In this document: positions 7,808 through 14,915 of the stretch, one piece after another
How positions within the stretch are numbered: the first letter of the stretch is position 1
Layout of the letters: the number at the start of each line of letters is the position of its first letter
Source: a virus
Reading direction: 5' to 3' (one strand)
Length of the DNA: 32,251 nucleotides
Virus record (IMG/VR): IMGVR_UViG_3300030333_001570
Coordinates: 1 to 32,251 of that record
Program-made: the position numbers and the translations under genes
Notes under the pieces: model-generated
Seen by the model: the letters and a program-made list of their open reading frames with translations, nothing else
What the model was told of the DNA's origin: nothing
Databases searched by the model: none

Positions 7808-8253
7808 CAGGTTTTAGCTTTGATTTGTTCATAGCTTCTTTTTACCCAATCTTCTAATTCCTTTGCAATTAAATCAATCCAAGGGCCGGGATTCTGGTCA
7901 CTCCATCCCTCGTACCCTAGCCTTTCAGCGTATGGAAGATTGTTATGGATATTGTAAATATTTCCTACTTTCTCCCCTCCATCTGGCTTGTAATTTGTCC
8001 CCACCGGAGGCAGATTACTTTGTACTGCATCCTCACCGGGATTCTCTTGATCCCAATATTGTTTATCAGGAAGATATTCAGGGCCGCTTGTATCGTTCTC
8101 TCCTATTTGCCAGTTAGATCTAAAACGCCCAGTATCTACCGGACTACCTAATTTGACTCTTTTATCCGCTTCTAAAACAACCGCTTGCAAAAGCATTTGA
8201 ACCTGCTTTTCCATGTGACTACCCATTGCTTCAGGAGGGATCTTTATAGTCAT
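7807..8253 (-). CDS. HK97 gp10-like / minor tail Z-like neck protein
   Basis: The product is 148 aa. The key motif is VKLGSPVDTGRFRSNWQIGE; the SPVDTGxFRxxW pattern is the hallmark of HK97 gp10/lambda Z-type proteins at the head-tail junction. It is followed by NIYNIHNNLPYAERLGYEGW, also typical of the family (the protein sees an N-L-PYA-RLE/GxG segment). It overlaps the previous gene by four bases (ATGA). The protein probably connects the neck to the tail terminator. Confidence 0.82.
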   Translation of the reverse strand: MTIKIPPEAMGSHMEKQVQMLLQAVVLEADKRVKLGSPVDTGRFRSNWQIGENDTSGPEYLPDKQYWDQENPGEDAVQSNLPPVGTNYKPDGGEKVGNIYNIHNNLPYAERLGYEGWSDQNPGPWIDLIAKELEDWVKRSYEQIKAKT

Positions 8254-8612
8254 GCTCTTAGCACCAATTCATAAGTAATCGACACCCCTGCTTGGTCTTG
8301 TGTTTTGACCTTTATTATTTGATGAACTAATCCATTGAAAGTAATGCGATCAGCTGTTGTAGGAGGTGTTGTAAAATTCTGGGCTGCAACAATTAATTTC
8401 CGATCATCAGCTTCAACAAGGTCATTAACTTCAGATTGAGCGACATCTTCAAAGACACCTTTCATAGAAGTATCTGTAGTCGAATCTCTGATTTCGCCGC
8501 TCGCGGTGTTATAGGTTCCTGCACTTACTTTATGAAAAGTGAAAGTAGCACCGATCCCACTAATCGAAACGACCTGTTGAACGGCTTTTTTTATTGCAGT
8601 TTCAAATCCCAT
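8250..8612 (-). CDS. Head-tail adaptor / head closure protein
   Basis: The product is 120 aa with short beta segments: GATFTFHKVSAGTYNTASGE, then KGVFEDVAQSEVND, KLIVAAQNF and DRITFNGLVHQIIKVKTQD. This is the pattern of small phage head-closure or stopper proteins (lambda FII / SPP1 gp16 type), in which a five- to six-stranded barrel with an 'F-G-xx-xxI' turn follows a 'V-A-A' strand. It overlaps both neighbours (TAATG and ATGA). The exact family is uncertain. Confidence 0.65.
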   Translation of the reverse strand: MGFETAIKKAVQQVVSISGIGATFTFHKVSAGTYNTASGEIRDSTTDTSMKGVFEDVAQSEVNDLVEADDRKLIVAAQNFTTPPTTADRITFNGLVHQIIKVKTQDQAGVSITYELVLRA

Positions 8613-8851
8613 TAGATCCGATAAGCGATAAGTGACCCGGCGCTGGTCTGTGTGATACTCGTAAAGATCCCTTCTATTTCGGTACTTGCTTTTAATTCAA
8701 TACCGGAAACTGTAGAAGAACCGTTTTTAGTCACATTAGAAGAAACCAACGTAACTGTTGAATCTGTCAAGCAAGTGATCTTACCGAATCGACCTGTATG
8801 GGCGCTTGTGTCGGTGATGATGATTGCTGCTGGATAGTTTGTCATTCCCAT
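8612..8851 (-). CDS. Small beta-rich structural protein, unknown
   Basis: The product is 79 aa: NYPAAIIITDTSAHTGRFGK, LTDSTVTLVSSNVT and GIFTSITQTSAGSLIAYRI. Alternating hydrophobic and Thr/Ser residues suggest an all-beta trimer-type decoration or connector protein; small proteins ending GxFTSIxxTSGxxIAYR occur in marine phage head modules, as far as I recall. It lies within the connector genes and its stop overlaps the next start as TAATG, so it is almost certainly expressed. The function is not recognised. Confidence 0.65.
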   Translation of the reverse strand: MGMTNYPAAIIITDTSAHTGRFGKITCLTDSTVTLVSSNVTKNGSSTVSGIELKASTEIEGIFTSITQTSAGSLIAYRI

Positions 8852-8856
8852 TGGAT

Positions 8857-9420
8857 TTAGCTCCTTTTAATTGCTACATTACCCGGCCCACTTATTCTAA
8901 GGCCAGTGAAATATCTTTCTACCATAGGTGGAATTTTATCTGCTCCCGTAGCACCTGCGCTAGTTGATGTTTCTACAGCGATTCCTCCTACACCTACACG
9001 CTTGTAATCTTCTAAACCTGTTAAATTCAAAGACGCTTTATTATTTTGCAAATAAACGGCTAAAACAACTAACGCTTTCTTAATTTGATCAGGTATTTCC
9101 GTATCTGTAAAATAATCCGTAGAAATCCGAAATGGAAAACCAACAGCATAAGTATTGATATAAGTGTCTGGCCTTCTTACACCAGTTCTCGGCCATTGCA
9201 AACCTTGAGTGTCTGTAGCTCTTGCTCCAAGAAACCTTTCCCGGTCAATCCGTTGGGTTGCCGTGTAAAGCGCTCTATTTTTTTGGTCAGTGGTAGCAGA
9301 GGCCCAAGCAACAACGTCATCATCCTCTAGTAAACCATCAACTAAAGCTTGCGCGTCAGTCAATGTTAAATAGCTGTTTGCGTTAGCTGCTCCCGCTGTC
9401 GCCACTATCGTTATGGCCAT
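8857..9420 (-). CDS. Head-tail connector (gp6-like; 'DnaT-like' in databases)
   Basis: The product is 187 aa. The N-terminal NSYLTLTDAQALVDGLLEDD and the middle ALYTATQRIDRERFLGARAT, TQGLQWPRTGV are the signature of the adaptor family often labelled 'putative DnaT-like ssDNA-binding protein' in phage genomes, which in fact forms the ring below the portal. Helices near DQIKKALVVLAVYLQNNK fit the family, as does the C-terminal PPMVERYFTGL. It overlaps the small basic gene in front by 38 bases. The replication-like database name should not be read as a role in DNA synthesis. Confidence 0.82.
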   Translation of the reverse strand: MAITIVATAGAANANSYLTLTDAQALVDGLLEDDDVVAWASATTDQKNRALYTATQRIDRERFLGARATDTQGLQWPRTGVRRPDTYINTYAVGFPFRISTDYFTDTEIPDQIKKALVVLAVYLQNNKASLNLTGLEDYKRVGVGGIAVETSTSAGATGADKIPPMVERYFTGLRISGPGNVAIKRS

Positions 9421-9535
9421 CTTTAGTAACTTTGGATTTCGGTTTACGCTTGCGCTTTGGTTTAGGAGGTGGAGTTGAGGCCGCTACAGCAGCAGCCTCT
9501 CTCTCCTGTCTTCGCCTAAATGCGAATAGACCCAT
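9383..9535 (-). CDS. Small basic Pro/Lys-rich protein in the head module
   Basis: The product is 50 aa, read by hand. It starts MGLFAFRRRQEREAAAVAAS, then TPPPKPKRKRKPKSK and an acidic/serine tail. The start overlaps the stop of the previous gene as TAATG, and the 3' end overlaps the connector gene by 38 bases, so translation is well supported by arrangement. The composition (amphipathic start, disordered Lys/Pro middle) fits a nucleic-acid or capsid-interior contact, in the place where lambda carries FI, but no homology can be claimed. Confidence 0.7.
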   Translation of the reverse strand: MGLFAFRRRQEREAAAVAASTPPPKPKRKRKPKSKVTKDGHNDSGDSGSS

Positions 9536-9900
9536 TAGCTAGATGCACCCTTGAAGAGTACAAAGTTAATAACAGCCGCTTCACTTAAAGAACCACCGGA
9601 AACATTTCCAACAGTAACTTTAAAAGAACCAGCAGCTACAGCAGAAACATTGACGTTATAAGCGCCAGCTGTTCCTGTTGCTCCTAGACAAGCGTAAGGA
9701 CAATCAGTTGCAGCTACTCGGTCGTTGTTCACCTGAAAGGTGACTTCCGCGCCATCAGCCAAAGCAGCATTATTCATGGTGATTTGGCCTGACTCTGTAT
9801 TGAGAGTTACCGCTGTTGACTTGTTCGTAGCTTGAGTAACTGTTCCACCAGTAGTAGGCCCGACGGCCTTACCAGCAGTTACTTCAAATTGAGAAGGCAT
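9535..9900 (-). CDS. Capsid decoration-like protein, paralogue of the tail-module protein
   Basis: The product is 121 aa, rich in Ala/Thr/Val/Gly and predicted all-beta: STAVTLNTESGQITMNNAAL, ADGAEVTFQVNNDRVAATD, TAGAYNVNVSAVAAGSFKV, GGSLSEAAVINFVLFKG. It directly follows the major capsid gene, 12 bases downstream, a common place for abundant head decoration proteins. Its last ~100 residues align with the last ~105 of the 142-aa tail-module protein at 3210-3638. Position suggests a head surface protein made in high copy; function is inferred. Confidence 0.75.
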   Translation of the reverse strand: MPSQFEVTAGKAVGPTTGGTVTQATNKSTAVTLNTESGQITMNNAALADGAEVTFQVNNDRVAATDCPYACLGATGTAGAYNVNVSAVAAGSFKVTVGNVSGGSLSEAAVINFVLFKGASS

Positions 9901-9912
9901 AATTAATTACCT

Positions 9913-10941
9913 CTAATCCTGACTGGATACGTTAGTTGCTCTAACGATACCAATGTTCTTTTGCTCGTAGACTTTCGACCAGTTGCCTACAGTTCCCAAT
10001 TGTGCTCTGGTTGGGTTTACTGTCGTAACAGCCCATTTAGAACCAACAGGATGATATGTGTAATGGAGATCAACAGCCATCGCATCTGACTTAGCCAAGA
10101 TGTCTCTATCTGTTTCCATTGACATTCCAGCTTGCTCACCCGAGGCAATAGAACCCGGTGTAAAGAAGTAAGTGGAATATTCTGTAGAAGCTCCAGACCC
10201 AGTAGTAGAGACATCGTCAGAGACGATCACTCTCAAACCACAATAAGTAGGAACTCTGTCATTACCCGGTGTGTAAGCGGGAGCAATAGAACCACCAGAA
10301 GCAGTAGCACCGGCGTTAGTATCCGCTGCCACGACATAATCCACTAATTTCCTTTCAACTAAATCGTAATAGACCTTTGAGTGCATACAAACAGCAGAAA
10401 GCTGATCTCCAGCATCTCCAAGAATTGATTTAGCTTTTGCAACGTGCTTCGGACTTAAACCTGTGGGAGTGTCACCACTTTCTGAGTCAATGCAGTTGGC
10501 AAAGAAAGCAGAGTTGCTGTCATTTGCGTTGATTGAACCGAAAACACCATCCAAAGCAGAAAGAAGATCCTTTTGCCTTTGGTTAGCAATATATGCACCG
10601 ATTTTGTTGCCTATCGCTGCCATTGGATCGCTACCTGCAGCCAAAGCCGCTAAGTCTCTTGCCTCAAATGCACGACCTCTGTGTAATACAACAGAAATCT
10701 GCTTATCAGCCTGAATCTTGCCCGGTGTCAATGAAGTGCTATCAGTTAGTACTTCAAAGTCTCCAGAAAGGTTTGCTTTCCAAAAAGGTACGTTGACGAA
10801 ATCTCCACCCTCTGTTGCGTTTAGCTCTGCCATAGGCTGCACCACGCCGCTTGCCAAGAAGGCATCCCGAGCTGTGGTTTGTTCTATGACATACGGCGTA
10901 AACACCTCAGGGACAATCACGTCACTCCTAAGAGTGGCCAT
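9913..10941 (-). CDS. Major capsid protein
   Basis: The product is 342 aa, the right size for an uncleaved HK97-fold coat protein. It begins LRSDVIVPEVFTPYVIEQTT and contains FVNVPFWKANLSGDFEVL, KQISVVLHRGRAFEARDLAA and ANQRQKDLLSALDGVFGS, which match the coat family found in many marine and Gram-negative siphophages. A region near residues 190-205 (CMHSKVYYDLVERKLVDYV) fits the helical spine. It follows the scaffold gene, which fits a scaffold-dependent assembly route without a protease (none is visible). Its 5' leader holds two small tandem hairpins. Confidence 0.92.
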   Translation of the reverse strand: MATLRSDVIVPEVFTPYVIEQTTARDAFLASGVVQPMAELNATEGGDFVNVPFWKANLSGDFEVLTDSTSLTPGKIQADKQISVVLHRGRAFEARDLAALAAGSDPMAAIGNKIGAYIANQRQKDLLSALDGVFGSINANDSNSAFFANCIDSESGDTPTGLSPKHVAKAKSILGDAGDQLSAVCMHSKVYYDLVERKLVDYVVAADTNAGATASGGSIAPAYTPGNDRVPTYCGLRVIVSDDVSTTGSGASTEYSTYFFTPGSIASGEQAGMSMETDRDILAKSDAMAVDLHYTYHPVGSKWAVTTVNPTRAQLGTVGNWSKVYEQKNIGIVRATNVSSQD

Positions 10942-10970
10942 AATAAAAATCCAAGAAAAGTTTTACTATC

Positions 10971-11003
10971 GGGCGCAGCCCTACTGACAAGAGCGCAGCC
11001 CTT
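10971..11003 (-). repeat. Tandem small hairpins in the capsid-gene leader
   Basis: A 10-base direct repeat (GCGCAGCCCT on the plus strand, at 10973 and 10993, period 20) lies in the 81-base gap between scaffold and capsid genes. In the mRNA sense each copy forms a short hairpin with the same three-base loop TGC: AAGGGC-TGC-GCTCTT (one G-T pair) and GGGC-TGC-GCCC. This is the only sizeable leader inside the structural operon apart from the scaffold upstream region. It may be a processing or stability signal for the most abundant transcript. Confidence 0.55.
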
Positions 11004-11022
11004 AACCAGTTATGTAGATATA

Positions 11023-11715
11023 TTAACGCTTTGAGGCCGCTTGCAACTTTTCGTACAAAGGTTTATCAGTTCTATACAGTCTCATTTGCTCTGTAATATT
11101 GAAACTTTCGGCTGCAAAGGGGTTTTTCATTCCTGCAGGAATCTCTCCTCCACCTTTTCTACCTGCTGGAGCGCCTCCACCTTGAGGTCTTGGTTGCTTC
11201 AGGATGAAATCAGGTAATTTCGCTTTAGCCCACTCACCTATTGGGGTTCTTTCGTAGCCCTCTACAACTACTGGGCCGTTTTCATCGACTTCTATTTTTT
11301 CTTTTGGAAGATAATTATTCAGGACTAAATTAGGATCGTGAACAAAATCGGCAAGAGTTGAAACCGCCGGTGATACAAGTTCAAGTTCTCTGACTTTATT
11401 TTTTAATTCTTCAATTTCTTTATCTTTAGCAATAGAAGATTCACGGAATTGATCCTCTAGCTTTTTCCGCGCCTCCGTATATTCCCCTTTCCTTTCAAGC
11501 TCAGTTTGTTCTGCCTTCTGCTTGAAATCAATTAGGTTTTGAATGTCTACGCCTTCTGGAAGTCCAGAAATAGTTTCCTTTACTTTCTTTAACTGCCTTT
11601 TTTCGTCTAGCAGTTCTTTGTTTTTCCTATCTAAAGCGTCAATCCGACTTAAAAGAGCTTGAATCTCTTCATTCTGTTCAGTCGGCGCAGCCTCCTGAGT
11701 GTTTTCTTCGGTCAT
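11023..11715 (-). CDS. Capsid scaffolding protein
   Basis: The product is 230 aa. It has an acidic, low-complexity N-terminus (TEENTQEAAPTEQNEEIQAL), a long charged coiled-coil region (residues ~20-112, for example NKELLDEKRQLKKVKETISG and KDKEIEELKNKVRELEL), then a Gly/Pro/Lys segment (RPQGGGAPAGRKGGGEIPAG) and a C-terminal helix that would bind the coat protein. This composition and the position immediately before the major capsid gene are the standard signature of a scaffold. It is not fused to a protease. Confidence 0.87.
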   Translation of the reverse strand: MTEENTQEAAPTEQNEEIQALLSRIDALDRKNKELLDEKRQLKKVKETISGLPEGVDIQNLIDFKQKAEQTELERKGEYTEARKKLEDQFRESSIAKDKEIEELKNKVRELELVSPAVSTLADFVHDPNLVLNNYLPKEKIEVDENGPVVVEGYERTPIGEWAKAKLPDFILKQPRPQGGGAPAGRKGGGEIPAGMKNPFAAESFNITEQMRLYRTDKPLYEKLQAASKR

Positions 11716-11736
11716 AAATAACCCGCAGGGTCAATA

Positions 11737-11765
11737 ATTACTATATATACTAGCGACCCGCGCAA
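11737..11765 (-). promoter_or_regulatory. Possible internal leftward promoter / hairpin before scaffold
   Basis: On the minus strand TTGCGC is followed after 17 bases by AGTAAT inside an AT-rich TAGTATATATAGTAATTATT. This weakly resembles a sigma-70 promoter. The same stretch is flanked by complementary arms (CGC-A-GGGTC with GACCC-GCG), so it could instead be a hairpin. Its place, after two small genes that interrupt the late operon, makes an internal promoter for scaffold and capsid reasonable, but the match is poor. Confidence 0.27.
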
Positions 11766-11926
11766 GTGTCTAGATACTTTTTGGATTCTTCTAGCCCGTT
11801 CGTAAATTTACAAGAGCCTAAAAAACAACATAAATAACGCTCAAAAGTAGACTGACCTCCCGGCAAGTCATACCTATGAACTGTCCCACCGGCGGGGCAA
11901 GTGTAAACAAGTTCGGGCTTATGCAT
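11750..11926 (-). CDS. Small cysteine-rich protein (possible zinc ribbon)
   Basis: The product is 58 aa, found by hand translation. It reads MHKPELVYTCPAGGTVHRYD, then LPGGQSTFERYLCCFLGSCK and ends YLDTCAGR. Five cysteines and a histidine (C10, H17, C33, C34, C39, C55) suggest metal binding or disulfides. It lies between scaffold and the large head protein, on the same strand as the late operon. No family is recognised; the call rests on good composition and an open frame that starts with ATG. Confidence 0.5.
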   Translation of the reverse strand: MHKPELVYTCPAGGTVHRYDLPGGQSTFERYLCCFLGSCKFTNGLEESKKYLDTCAGR

Positions 11927-11946
11927 AGTTGCGAAGAGATCGAATC

Positions 11947-12144
11947 ATGGTTCATAATTATCTTATGACTAGACAAACTCCAAGAGAACCTGTAGAGGGT
12001 GATTTGACACGATTCACCCGCGTACCCGGATTCCAAGAAGACGGGGCTAAAATTCAAGGTGCAGAAACATTAGATAAGAACGACCCTGACTACATCTTGA
12101 AATTCGCTGCTCTTGCAGGAATAGACATAGAGTATAAGAATTAA
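11947..12144 (+). CDS. Small protein on the opposite strand within the late operon
   Basis: The product is 65 aa: MVHNYLMTRQTPREPVEGDL ... DPDYILKFAALAGIDIEYKN. The composition is soluble and protein-like, unlike the opposite frames. The frame could extend six codons upstream to a TTG, but ATG is preferred. Its stop overlaps the stop of the large head-morphogenesis gene by three bases (convergent). It is divergent from the small cysteine-rich gene, with 20 bases between the two starts. A rightward gene inside a long leftward operon needs its own promoter; none is obvious. The function is unknown. Confidence 0.5.
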   Translation: MVHNYLMTRQTPREPVEGDLTRFTRVPGFQEDGAKIQGAETLDKNDPDYILKFAALAGIDIEYKN

Positions 12145-14912
12145 AGTTGTCTTAAAAGGATTTCCCAAACAGGATTTTTAGTTCCTGCGGCTGAAGATAT
12201 TTGCATCCCTACCATTTCATACCGAACGCCTGATGGCATAAGGACTTCTTGTTCATGGGCTAATGCACTAACGCCCCTAACTGGTACTCCATGCTTGTTG
12301 TCTAATACCGTCATTACAACGTGGTTCGCGTCTGTCTTCCATTTGCCTTTAGGTACAAAGTCACCGAAGTCCACACCTTTGTCAAGACCTGCAAATTCTT
12401 GTGCCATTTTTAAATCTGTAGACCAACTTTCCAAACTTAATGTTGAGTTTCCTTTCATAAGACTTTCCATAAATTCGTTCATCTGATCAGGAGGTACAGC
12501 GACTCCTCTATGGATTTGGCCTTGATAAGTAGGAGCGCGTGAAATGAAATCTTCGACAGAATCAATTCTTTTCTTTAGCTCTAAATATTCTTCTGTCGTA
12601 GTTTGCATTGCTTGATCTTTCGCGTATTGCGTCATTTTTGCTCTCTTCTTCGGATCGTCAAAAGCTTTTCGATACTGCGCCCTCGTCATAGGCCCAGAAC
12701 CTTGCGTGTAATCATTTACATTCTCAACTGCATATTTATATTTTTCTTTTCCGTTCTTTGCGTACCCGGCCTTTTCCCACCAAGTTTTCTGACCGGCTTC
12801 TGTCGGTTTTATGTCATACAGGCCGTAAGAAATATCTTCCAATTCATCCTCATAGAAACCGTAATCGTAATTAATTTTATCCGTTGTATTGGTGTTTTTG
12901 CGTTTTAAATTTTTAGACTTAAGGGAGGTTCTTTTTTTCTGATTCTTTTCTATTAACCCTTTATATTTCTTTTCATCCGGTAGGAGTTCGGATAATTTCT
13001 TTTCTTTGAATCCTTTGAATTGCAGATCGTCAAAGATTTCTCCAGCGTCATCTAAATCATTTATTAATCCTGCGTAAGGATTGTAACCAGCCTTTTTAAT
13101 TTGCTCTATATGATAGGTCGCCTTTTCAAATTTCATGCTCCCAATACCTTTAACACCTAGATCGGCTTTAACCTTTGTCCAATGGTCAAAATGTTCTTTT
13201 AATTCCCATTTGTCTAATTTCTTTTCAGCGAAAATATTGTGTATAGGGTCTTGAGCTTTACCTACTTTTAATTTGAGCTTGGAATAAGTTTTCGCTCCAT
13301 ATTTTTGTAATTGAGGGTTTATTTCTTTTAGGGCTTTAACGGCGTCTTTATAAGCATTGGTGTTTTTGCTAATAGCTATTTCCATATTTTGTTCATAGAA
13401 GCTTTTTAAATCCTTTAACTGTTTTTCACTAAAATCTTTGATTTGTTCTTTAAACGGTTTCTCTTTCGGTGCTGATTTTGCTTCTTTAATTTGAACATCC
13501 AACTTCGCGCTATCTTTTTTTAATTGTTCTATTTCTTTCTTAATGCTCGCGTTCAATGAAGCCATACTCTCAACCTTTGGCTTTGCTTTCTGGGCCGCTT
13601 TTTTCGGTGTAATCTGTGTTTTTACCGGTGCTTTCGCAACTTTTGGCTTGGGCTTTGGCCCCGGCTTCTTCTTGATATTCTCTGGCTTTCCATATCTCTT
13701 CTGTAACTGCTCTAATGAAACTTCTGTCCCATCAGCCCGAACAAATTTAGCTAACGCCCCTTGCGATCCATATTTTTTAGCAAGACGGTCATAGTAAACA
13801 ACTGCGCCCTCCCATTTCTTTGTCTCTTTGTTAAAGCTTCCACCAAGAACAGAGGCTCTAGTGTTAATGGGCTGCTTACTTAGCCAATCCCCATAAGTTT
13901 TGATTTCTCCATCCTTGCCCGGCTTTATCGGGCCGCCTTGTGCTGCTCTTGTCGCAGCAGGTGGAGCATCGAAAGGTAAATTATCGTAATCAATCTCAGC
14001 AATAATTGTTGACCTGCAATTGAAATGCTGTGGAGGTTGTGGCCCTTTGTCATAAGGAAACAAACGCCCATCCAAAGACCTACAAATTGCTGAAGTCCTA
14101 CTATCTAAAGTCGCAATGTATCTATATTTTTTCGTTAGCTCGTTATTAGCTTTATAGACTTCCATACTCGCTGCATTTGAAACCTGATTAATACTTGTTC
14201 TTACTAATGTCCTAACTTGATGATTTGTTGGAGTTGTCAGTTGTCCACCTTTTTGAGCTAATCCCATAATTCCGGCGGGATCGTTAAAAGTTAAGCTACC
14301 TATCAAAGTTCTTGCAATTTGGTCTGTTGTCTGACCGGATAAAAGCCCATCCCTAACAGTTGACCGGAACAACATTGATTGTGCTTTGCTTAATTCAGAG
14401 AAAGCGTCTTCCAATATGTTCCCGTTAGGCAAAGTGATATTGGCCCCCACTGCCTCAGTTAGATTTTCTTGACCTAAGTAACCTGCTAATTGTTTCCCTA
14501 CCGCTGGTGATTTTATTTTTGTTGGATCGACAGTTACAACCGACTCTGCAAATTTAGGACTTATCTCAACTGTATTAACCCGGATATTATCTCTAAAACC
14601 TTTCGGAACGACTTTCTGTAATTGCTGCTCAACAAAAGATGACTGAATACCGGCAAGTGATTGTAATTGATTAATCATTGTTTTGCTACTTCCCGCTGCC
14701 CATTTATCCATACTTTCTGTCGTCTGAGCTACTAAGGATCTCAACCTCGCAGCCGTATAAGAATTGCCTCTACCTGTCCGATCTAATTCATATAACTTTT
14801 TAACAGACTCAACACAAATGTCATTGAAGTTGGTTATTAGTTCTTTTGCGACCTTATTGCTATACCTGTTCAGGTCTATAGCATTCCTAAATAAACTTTC
14901 GGGTGATGTCAT
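12141..14912 (-). CDS. Head morphogenesis protein (SPP1 gp7 / Mu F-like) fused to ADP-ribosyltransferase
   Basis: The product is 923 aa, several times the size of a usual gp7/F-type protein. Residues ~170-310 form the minor head protein domain: TVRDGLLSGQTTDQIARTLI, then VRTSINQVSNAASMEVYKAN, YIATLDSRTSAICRSLDG and the closing PPQHFNCRS (Cys299), diagnostic for the family. Residues ~410-660 form a Lys-rich, histone-like and coiled-coil linker (KKKPGPKPKPKVAKAPVK). Residues ~770-923 look like an R-S-E class ADP-ribosyltransferase: Arg802 in QIHRGV, the Ser-Thr motif in LESWSTD (831-832) and Glu887/Glu889 in EQEVLMPSG, an E-x-E arrangement as in arginine-specific enzymes. It follows the portal by three bases. 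The enzyme could be carried inside the head and injected, as T4 Alt is; that role is inference. Confidence 0.85.
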   Translation of the reverse strand: MTSPESLFRNAIDLNRYSNKVAKELITNFNDICVESVKKLYELDRTGRGNSYTAARLRSLVAQTTESMDKWAAGSSKTMINQLQSLAGIQSSFVEQQLQKVVPKGFRDNIRVNTVEISPKFAESVVTVDPTKIKSPAVGKQLAGYLGQENLTEAVGANITLPNGNILEDAFSELSKAQSMLFRSTVRDGLLSGQTTDQIARTLIGSLTFNDPAGIMGLAQKGGQLTTPTNHQVRTLVRTSINQVSNAASMEVYKANNELTKKYRYIATLDSRTSAICRSLDGRLFPYDKGPQPPQHFNCRSTIIAEIDYDNLPFDAPPAATRAAQGGPIKPGKDGEIKTYGDWLSKQPINTRASVLGGSFNKETKKWEGAVVYYDRLAKKYGSQGALAKFVRADGTEVSLEQLQKRYGKPENIKKKPGPKPKPKVAKAPVKTQITPKKAAQKAKPKVESMASLNASIKKEIEQLKKDSAKLDVQIKEAKSAPKEKPFKEQIKDFSEKQLKDLKSFYEQNMEIAISKNTNAYKDAVKALKEINPQLQKYGAKTYSKLKLKVGKAQDPIHNIFAEKKLDKWELKEHFDHWTKVKADLGVKGIGSMKFEKATYHIEQIKKAGYNPYAGLINDLDDAGEIFDDLQFKGFKEKKLSELLPDEKKYKGLIEKNQKKRTSLKSKNLKRKNTNTTDKINYDYGFYEDELEDISYGLYDIKPTEAGQKTWWEKAGYAKNGKEKYKYAVENVNDYTQGSGPMTRAQYRKAFDDPKKRAKMTQYAKDQAMQTTTEEYLELKKRIDSVEDFISRAPTYQGQIHRGVAVPPDQMNEFMESLMKGNSTLSLESWSTDLKMAQEFAGLDKGVDFGDFVPKGKWKTDANHVVMTVLDNKHGVPVRGVSALAHEQEVLMPSGVRYEMVGMQISSAAGTKNPVWEILLRQL

Positions 14913-14915
14913 TCA

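Noticed and set aside
8857-9420. DnaT-like single-strand binding replication protein
   Set aside because: This family name is used in databases, but the gene sits in the head-tail connector block. Position and the adaptor-type pattern favour a structural role.
11818-12057. 79-aa frame on the minus strand
   Set aside because: Composition is low-complexity and it overlaps two better candidates (58-aa minus and 65-aa plus) that start with ATG and read like proteins.
12603-12908. 101-aa hydrophobic plus-strand frame
   Set aside because: It is antisense to the Lys-rich part of the large head protein; Lys/Glu-rich coding sequences give Phe/Leu-rich antisense frames, so it is a composition artefact.
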